This document shows positions 57,625-64,000 of a stretch of DNA of 64,000 bases, in pieces. The notes below the pieces were generated by a model that did no database searches, was not told the DNA's origin, and saw only the letters and a list, made by a program, of their open reading frames with translations. The stretch covers positions 2,482,846 to 2,546,845 of the forward strand of contig NC_088779.1 in assembly GCF_954871325.1 (NCBI RefSeq), read 5' to 3'. The position numbers and the translations under genes were made by a program. Numbering within the stretch: the stretch's first letter is position 1; each line of letters starts with the position of its first letter. This stretch comes from Gordionus sp. m RMFG-2023. Taxonomy: Eukaryota; Nematomorpha; Gordioida; Chordodea; Parachordodidae.

Positions 57625-58684
57625 TCATGTAAAATATATAATTCGCTATATTGGTAAAAATTATTTGATTGTCATATGATAACTGATTAAATTAGATATA
57701 CTTTAAATCTACGACATATGATATTTCACTGTTTGTATTATGCTTTAATTTTTTTTATTTAATTTATGATTTAATTTTATCAATAGTTTTATAAATATTT
57801 TACTTTTAGTAGGATAAATAAATTAAAATTAATCACTTTATAAAAAATTAAAATATATTATATTATTTAGTAATTTTAAGAATCTATTATTTATAATTAT
57901 AATACTCACTTTTGTCTGAAGACTATCTTTGGCTTATATTCCATTTCTTTAAAAAAGATTTTGGTTCGCCTTTTTTATGTACAAATGCTTTTTTAATGAT
58001 TAATAGTTTTCGTTTAAAAAAATATCAACTTTTAAATTCCTTCTTTCAAATTATTGTTTAAGATATATGCATACATTTTGGGGGTCAGGGAGTAGGAGGA
58101 GGACTAAGGGGGAATTTTTATTAGTTTAAAATGATATTCACAAAACGTGATAAATTTCTGAAGGGAGGGGGGGGGGATAAATTTACCCTTGCCCCCCCCT
58201 GGCTACGCCTATGAGAATATATACATATATAGTATGTTAATTGTTAATTCACATGTTCTTTTAATTAATCAATCTTATACCTATTTTAAAAAAAATATTA
58301 TTCAATTTATATGATCATAATAAAATAGACTCCCAAAAAAAAAAATAAAACGAAAATAAAATTTTATATAAATTTTTGCAATTCCACATAATGACGGTTG
58401 CTCTATAATATATAATTTACGTATAACATGCCACCCCTTTATGGGTAGGAGGCATTTTCCAGCAACATAAAAAAAATATGATATATGAATATATATAATA
58501 AACGCTATATTAATGCAAGTGGGGTGGTCTTGTTTAAAAATTGGTCGATAAAAATCTTGAAATCTGTAGTTGATAACGGTCTTGTGATACAGATTCGATG
58601 ATAACAGTATTTATTTAAAGAAAAAATTTATTAATTATTTAAGAACTGAGAAAAGTTATTATTCTCTTTTCTTCATTTAAAATA

Positions 58685-58719
<35 letters not shown>

Positions 58720-59000
58720 AAAATAAACATAATTTAAAATCAAACTACATGTCCAATTTGCATATCACGATCTACAATTATTGCCTTAAACAGTAAACAT
58801 TTAAATGGACATATGAAGTATTAAAGCTTTAGATGATAATAAATAAAGAAATATATTATAATTTGACATTAACGCCTTTATAAACATTAAACTTTAAATT
58901 GAAATAAAACTTTATTATATATTACGTGTTACAAACAATTTGTTAATCAAATAATTGTTATATACAAAATTTTTTTTTACTCACATTAACATTAAATTTT
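57625..59000. other. No gene seen
   Basis: AT-rich sequence with a (TA)n run near 58688-58715 and a G-run near 58165. Nothing coding recognised. Confidence 0.5.
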
Positions 59001-59096
59001 CCCATTATGTTTCTGTTACAGGAACTTAAGTCCTCTCTGTATCGTCGATAACCGAATTGATCACTGGCTGTACAGAACAAACCATCTCTGAATTAC

Positions 59097-59167
59097 CTTG
59101 TTGATCTATCATTGAAGCCGTATTTATTGATCGATTCTCAATTATTTTCTTTGAAGCGCAGTTGTCC
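59097..59167 (-). CDS. Possible exon of a third host gene
   Basis: Acceptor catgctag and donor CAACAAG|gtaatt bound 71 nt encoding DNCASKKIIENRSINTASMI then DQQ, leaving in phase 1. If unspliced, the frame runs on to a stop at about 59029. Next candidate exon: 56637-56569. Confidence 0.35.
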
Positions 59168-59814
59168 CTAGCATGATTGTCGAAGATTTATTCAAATTTA
59201 AAATTCTAAAATAAAATTATATTAAGTTGAAACTTTAGATATATAGTATATGACAATGGAATTCTACATTTTAATTTAATAAAATAGTTTTCTCAACAGT
59301 GGCGTTAAGGAAGGGGGAGCGTAGGAAAAATTTGAATAGCCCCCTGAGGCAAAAATTTTTTTAATGGTTCCTTAATATCCACTTGAACTAAAAATAAATT
59401 TTTTTGATTGCCCCCTTAACGATTTCTTTTATAATTCTATTAACTAATATATAGATTAAATTTTATTATTTAAAAATTAATAAGACTATCTAAATTTTTA
59501 TTAATTGAATACTATTTTAATTATGATTAGATTAGTACATGTAAATTATATTTTCACTATGTCGCTTGCAATCAAATTCTGAATTAAAAATATAATATCA
59601 ATATCACTCACTAAATATCAATTTAGCATTAACAGTTGAATAATTGACCTTTATTATTTAAATTATTATATAACCCTAATTTAATAAATATAATCATTTA
59701 TTAATTGAAAATTAACAAATTTAATATTGTAATTAGCCATTAAAATCACTACTATTATTCATTTTTAAATTTAATACCACTACTTCCTAAAAATATTTTC
59801 AAGGTTCAAATAAG

Positions 59815-59895
59815 TGGGGTGGCCTAATGGGTAAGATGTAGGCTTGGAAACACGAGTATGAACAAGGACGCGGGTTCAATCCTGGTAAGAACCAT
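59815..59895 (+). promoter_or_regulatory. tRNA-like head with box A and box B at the LINE 5' end
   Basis: The first ~80 bases of the LINE look tRNA-derived. TGGCCTAATGG (59820-59830) fits the pol III box A, and GGTTCAATCC (59873-59882) fits most of box B, with tRNA-like spacing of about 50 bases. It begins exactly at the target duplication, so it is part of the element. No complete cloverleaf was confirmed by eye. Confidence 0.6.
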
Positions 59896-60033
59896 AAAAA
59901 CTTTCAAGTTTTTCTTCGATGACTGATGTGTAAAGACATATGGTATGATGAATTTCGGAGCTTAGAGATGACACCCCGGTCACCGACAGGCCTGGACAGC
60001 CGGGTGCTAAGGATACCTGTCCAATAAACAAAA

Positions 60034-61113
60034 ATGAAGGACACAAATGAAAATATGAATATGAAAGCTAGGGCGTTCCCTCCATGCGACGCGCAGGGTG
60101 TAGACCTCCATCCTGTGAAAAATAAAGTAAAGGTCAAAGCAAAGAAGACAAGACTGGCAAGTTTGAATATTGGGACGCTTAAAGGTAAGACGAGAGAATT
60201 GGCATCAATGTTGAACAAGAGAAAAGTTGATATAGCGTGCATACAAGAGACGAAATGGAAAGGACAGAAAACTTTGATGATTGGAGATGGGTATAAATTG
60301 TACTATAATGGACTTGTTAGCAATAGGAACGGTGTCGGCATCATCCTCAGCCAAGACCTAACCTCTTCAGTAGTAGAAGTCAACAGGATCTCTGATAGAC
60401 TAATGAAGATAAAACTCTGCATTGGTCAATCAATACTACACATCCTATCAGTATATGCTCCTCAAACGGGTTGCAAGGAAGAAGAGAAAGATGACTTTAG
60501 AGCTATCCTTGATGAAGCTGTAATGGAAATCCCTAAGGATGACCTAGTCATAATTGGTGGTGACTTAAATGCGCATGTGGGGAAAGCAAGAGATAGCTAC
60601 AAAAGGCATCATGGTGGTTTTGGATACGGAGAAAGAAATGATGAAGGAGAGCACGTACTGAAATTTGCGCAAGCCTTCGACCTTGCCTTAACCAACACCT
60701 ACTATAGGAAAAAAGACAGTCATTTAATAACATATGAAAGTGGTACTAGGAAAACACAGATAGATTACATGCTAATCTCTCGCAGAAGATTAAAAGATGT
60801 AATAGACTGCAAAGTCATCCCAGGAGAAGATATCGCCGCGCAACACAAGCTACTAATCATGGATTTACAAATCTCAAATAAATCCACTCAAAATAAGATA
60901 AAACTGGAACCATGCATCAAATGGGGCAAATTAAAAACAATGACAGATGCCTTTGCAATCAATGCAAACATTGAAACAATAAATTGCTCACAAGTCAGTG
61001 AAAAAATCTGGAAAGATTTCATCCAGATTAATAGACACTGCAAAATCGACGCTAGGCTTGACAAGAATGATGGCAACAAATCACACAAAGAAAGAATCCA
61101 AAAATGCAGATGA
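60034..61113 (+). CDS. RTE LINE apurinic-type endonuclease domain
   Basis: Starts at the first ATG after the leader. The APE-like endonuclease motifs are in order: N45 in SLNIGTL, E72 in IQETKWKG, Y141 in SVYAPQTG, D177/N179 in IIGGDLNAHVG, D244 in TQIDYML and H271 in AAQHKLLIMDL, so the catalytic set appears complete. The frame reads into EKIWKDF (about residue 329), after which the meaningful sequence continues in the next frame; the last ~30 residues of this frame are out-of-frame tail. Confidence 0.9.
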   Translation: MKDTNENMNMKARAFPPCDAQGVDLHPVKNKVKVKAKKTRLASLNIGTLKGKTRELASMLNKRKVDIACIQETKWKGQKTLMIGDGYKLYYNGLVSNRNGVGIILSQDLTSSVVEVNRISDRLMKIKLCIGQSILHILSVYAPQTGCKEEEKDDFRAILDEAVMEIPKDDLVIIGGDLNAHVGKARDSYKRHHGGFGYGERNDEGEHVLKFAQAFDLALTNTYYRKKDSHLITYESGTRKTQIDYMLISRRRLKDVIDCKVIPGEDIAAQHKLLIMDLQISNKSTQNKIKLEPCIKWGKLKTMTDAFAINANIETINCSQVSEKIWKDFIQINRHCKIDARLDKNDGNKSHKERIQKCR

Positions 61114-62902
61114 CAAGTCAAGATACAAAAAATCCAAGAGATTAGCTACAAAGGCGGTGGCTAGGGCCAAATCTATGGCATACGATGACATGTACGAAGA
61201 TCTACATACCAAAGAAGGGCAAAATAAAATATACAGATTAGCCAAACAGCGAGAAAAGAACTCTAGGGATATAAACGGAGCTCCGAAAGTAATCAAAAAT
61301 AAAGATGGGAAATTGATAATAAAGGAAAAAGAAATAATGAATAGATGGAAAGAATATTTTCAGGAGCTTCTCAACTTTAATTCCCACATATTGCATCTCG
61401 ATGAACACTCCCCTTGTCAAAACCTTGTACAACCTATAACAGAACAAGAAATAATCACATGCCTCAAGCATATGAAAAACAACAAAGCTAGGGGTCCAGA
61501 CGATATTCCAATAGAAAGCCTTAAAGCACTAGGAGATGATGGAATACATCTCCTCACAAATCTGTACAATAAAATACTTGAAAATGAAGAGGTTCCCCAA
61601 AAATGGAGGCAGAGCTATCTAGTTCCTATCTTCAAAAATAAAGGGGATCCACACAATTGTCAAAATTACAGGGGCATAAAACTAATGTCACACTGTCTAA
61701 AACTATACGAAAAAATAATAGAAAAAAGATTAAGAGATATAATCGAAATAGGAGAGACACAGTTTGGCTTTATGCCTGGAAGATCAACAACCGATGCTAT
61801 CCATGCAATTAGGCAAATGAGTGAAAAATACAGGGAAAAGAACAAAAAGCTACACATGGTCTTTCTCGATCTAGAAAAGGCCTTCGATAGAATCCCAAGA
61901 AAACTTATCTGGTGGGCGCTACGCCACAAAAAAGTTCCCGAAAAATATATAAGAATAATACAGGATATGTATATGAGACATACAACAATGGTCCGTAGCA
62001 CAACAGGTACTTCAGCAGGCTTCACAATAGCCGAAGGAGTTCATCAAGGGTCGGCTCTCAGCCCACTTCTCTTCATTACAGTAATAGATGTATTAGCACA
62101 GTCTATACCTCAAACAGTCCCGTGGAATATGATATTTGCAAATGATATTGTGATACTTGCCGAATCCAAGGATGAAATGAAAGAAAGGTTAGTGAATTGG
62201 ATAAATATCCTAGAAACGCACGGATTAAAAGTAAATAGAGAAAAGACGGAGTATATGGTGATAGGAGGAGATGAAACGGAGAGTATTGATATAAATGATT
62301 GGCAGATATCCGCAATTGAAAGCTGCAAATATTTGGGCTCCACTATACAAACAAACGGCACAATAGAAAAAGAGATAAAGAATAAGATTAATCAAGGGTG
62401 GTTAAAGTGGAGATCTTTATCTGGAGTGCTATTTGACAAAAGAATCCCACACAAATTAAAGGGAAAAATCTACAGTTCCATAGTACAACCAACTATTCTA
62501 TATAGTTCGGAAACATGGCCAACCAAAGAATCAGACGAGAGAAGTCTACAAACTATGGAGATGAGAATGCTGAGGATGATTGCTGGGGTAACAAGAAAGG
62601 ATAAGGTGCGCAGTACAAGAATACTAAATAGTTTAAAGGTAGTGCCCATTAAGACTAAGTTAATGGTAAACAGACTTAGGTGGTATGGGCACACAATGAG
62701 AAGGCCTATGAACTACATAGGAAATAAAGTTGAAAGTTTGGAAGTGATGGGCAAACGTAAAAGAGGAAGGCCAAAACTTCAATGGGGCCATAAAGTTAGA
62801 GCCAATATAAAGAAGTATAAAATAGATAAAAGAGATTGTATGAATAACATAAAGTGGAGAGAGATGTTGAAGGAGCTTACCACCAGAAAAGGTGAAAGCT
62901 AA
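60998..62902 (+). CDS. RTE LINE reverse transcriptase, catalytic Asp changed
   Basis: Reverse transcriptase in the +1 frame relative to the endonuclease; the ATG used is simply the first in frame. Palm and finger motifs are visible: NNKARGPDDIP (residue ~161), KGDPHNCQNYRGIKLMSHC (~215), QFGFMPGRSTTDAI (~255), VFLDLEKAFD with catalytic D291, EGVHQGSALSPLLF (~346). The catalytic box reads FAND (380-383) where this family has FADD, so the first aspartate is Asn (codon at 62141-62143). The C-terminal part ends RLRWYGHTMRR...KRKRGRPKLQWG, as is usual for RTE. Enzymatic activity is unlikely. Confidence 0.9.
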   Translation: MKKSGKISSRLIDTAKSTLGLTRMMATNHTKKESKNADDKSRYKKSKRLATKAVARAKSMAYDDMYEDLHTKEGQNKIYRLAKQREKNSRDINGAPKVIKNKDGKLIIKEKEIMNRWKEYFQELLNFNSHILHLDEHSPCQNLVQPITEQEIITCLKHMKNNKARGPDDIPIESLKALGDDGIHLLTNLYNKILENEEVPQKWRQSYLVPIFKNKGDPHNCQNYRGIKLMSHCLKLYEKIIEKRLRDIIEIGETQFGFMPGRSTTDAIHAIRQMSEKYREKNKKLHMVFLDLEKAFDRIPRKLIWWALRHKKVPEKYIRIIQDMYMRHTTMVRSTTGTSAGFTIAEGVHQGSALSPLLFITVIDVLAQSIPQTVPWNMIFANDIVILAESKDEMKERLVNWINILETHGLKVNREKTEYMVIGGDETESIDINDWQISAIESCKYLGSTIQTNGTIEKEIKNKINQGWLKWRSLSGVLFDKRIPHKLKGKIYSSIVQPTILYSSETWPTKESDERSLQTMEMRMLRMIAGVTRKDKVRSTRILNSLKVVPIKTKLMVNRLRWYGHTMRRPMNYIGNKVESLEVMGKRKRGRPKLQWGHKVRANIKKYKIDKRDCMNNIKWREMLKELTTRKGES

Positions 62903-62936
62903 AGAGAAAAAAAAATAAGTATAAAAGATAAGATTT

Positions 62937-63180
62937 CTTTATAAAAACTAAGTAGAAATATAGTTTATAATCCTTTATTATATATAATTGATTTTAAATT
63001 ATTAGGTAAAATGTCACTTTTACAGGCGTATTTGACAGTTATATAATAAATTGCAGTTAATATTTTAATAAATTTTACCAATAAATGCTTTTGATAATGT
63101 AAAAATTTGCATTCAAATCTTTAACGCCATCTATTTACATAAATTTATTATTTATCCCAAAATGGATGTAATAAATTAGA
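62937..63180 (+). repeat. Second copy of the 57.34-kb repeat
   Basis: Begins about 20 bases after the LINE target duplication. No coding sequence. Confidence 0.65.
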
Positions 63181-63184
63181 TATC

Positions 63185-64000
63185 TTTTCTTCTCTTTTTT
63201 TACCCGTTTTTAGGAAAGCTATTATTTTTTCTTCTCTAAAAAACAGTTTTGAGTTAAATTTTTAATACGAGTATATTTTTGATATTATTACAAACTACTA
63301 TTATTTTAAGATATAATATATCAACTAGAGGTGATACGACAATAATATATGAAATCTTAATTGCTTTCATCATATCACTCTGGTCCTTATTTTCTAGTTA
63401 CTAAATGATTTATATCTTATATTGTATCCTTATCGTATAAATAACTCAGCTTCGATATATTTGCATAATTATTTCTTCTAAAGATTTTTAGTGTTTTTGC
63501 TTTATCAATTTGTTTAACATAATAAATTATGATATAAGTTTACATCGTTATGACTGCAAATTACTCAGCATATATTATTTGTGTGGCTAAATAATTTAAA
63601 ATTATTACTCCTGCTGCTGAGAGCATTGGTAGCATAATTTAGATGAGCTATAATGGTTAACTGTATAGTCGTTTATATAGCATAAAAATAGAAATTTATC
63701 TTTTAGAAATTTAATATCTCACAATAATTTTCTCGATTACTTATCTAGCTTTCATCATGTCATCTAAGAGGAAGCTCTAACCACTTATAGTTTTATGAAT
63801 TGGATTGGTCGTTTGTATTCTCTTCTTCAAGAATTGTTGATTTGGTTAGGCCTATAAATTTTTCCTTATTAGTCCATTCTATAAAACATTGTCTAAAATG
63901 GTAGCAGAGAGTAGTTTCATGACCTTTTGTCCATGTAAGTTGCTAAGAATTATATTGCCTTATGTGGATTTTAAAAACCCTTATCAATTGAGGCATATGT
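63185..64000. other. No gene seen at the window end
   Basis: AT-rich; from about 63600 base composition rises slightly, but neither strand gives a convincing exon. Confidence 0.45.

Larger units (their letters stand above)
59815..62912 (+). mobile_element. Full-length RTE-clade LINE with target duplication
   Basis: AAATAAG flanks the element on both sides (59808-59814 and 62913-62919), so both ends are defined and it is not 5'-truncated. It comprises a tRNA-like head, a short leader, an endonuclease frame, an overlapping reverse transcriptase frame, and a very short A-rich 3' end (TAAAGAGA then A-run). RTE elements move by target-primed reverse transcription. The protein resembles the family often annotated in animal genomes as craniofacial development protein 2-like. 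Two breaks are visible: a frame change between endonuclease and reverse transcriptase, and a changed catalytic residue. The element looks young but inactive. Confidence 0.9.

Noticed and set aside
59815-59895. A genuine tRNA gene
   Set aside because: Box A and B are present, but the arms do not pair well by eye and the sequence is fused to the LINE at its target duplication.
61081-62694. Minus-strand ORFs inside the LINE
   Set aside because: Antisense of the reverse transcriptase.
63895-63915. A primer-binding-site-like TGGTAGCAGAG near the window end, hinting at an LTR element
   Set aside because: Only a short match; no LTR pair, polypurine tract or recognisable protein is visible before the window ends.

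Overview
This window is about three-quarters A+T by eye and is eukaryotic: coding sequence is broken into short exons with GT..AG introns, and transposable elements and simple repeats fill most of the space. An animal, probably an arthropod, is the best fit. The one gene recognised is microspherule protein 1 (MCRS1, fly Rcd5), a chromatin and centrosome protein with a C-terminal FHA domain. The species cannot be named from the sequence. No tRNA, rRNA, CRISPR array or intact viral element was seen.

Host genes. MCRS1 lies on the minus strand, 37.8 to 26.1 kb, with nine exons recovered; all junction phases agree and the true 5' exon(s) are missing. Two weaker multi-exon candidates also lie on the minus strand: one at 22.7-15.2 kb and an exon pair at 59.2/56.6 kb. 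Neither is identified. A partial, intron-containing, inverted copy of MCRS1 lies on the plus strand at 42.3-46.9 kb and is a pseudogene. Because it retains introns it arose by DNA duplication, and it supplies empty sites that date later insertions.

Layout. 0-9 kb: MITEs, purine-rich arrays and a 5'-truncated RTE LINE (5.4 kb). 9.1-11.4 kb: a higher-order tandem array (two ~137-bp monomers, ~274-bp dimer) that starts just after the stop region of a decayed Helitron helicase (11.4-12.1 kb). 12-23 kb: small repeats, a (TTTC)n array, and the exons of the unknown gene. 19.6-25 kb: several hAT-type elements with readable terminal repeats and 8-bp target duplications. 26-38 kb: MCRS1, whose largest intron holds a piggyBac fragment and a hAT transposase gene followed by its own inverted copy (about 99% identical arms). 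38-40.5 kb: Mutator-like (MULE) fragments, two of them palindromic. 42.3-46.9 kb: the MCRS1 pseudogene, itself hit by a truncated RTE LINE. 47-56 kb: hAT and FLYWCH/MULE remnants, a ~4-kb inverted-repeat structure and a 35-bp minisatellite. 59.8-62.9 kb: a full-length but mutated RTE LINE with a tRNA-like head and a 7-bp target duplication.

Exon calls rest on hand translation, splice-phase agreement and remembered family motifs; no search was run. Boundaries of old repeats are approximate.
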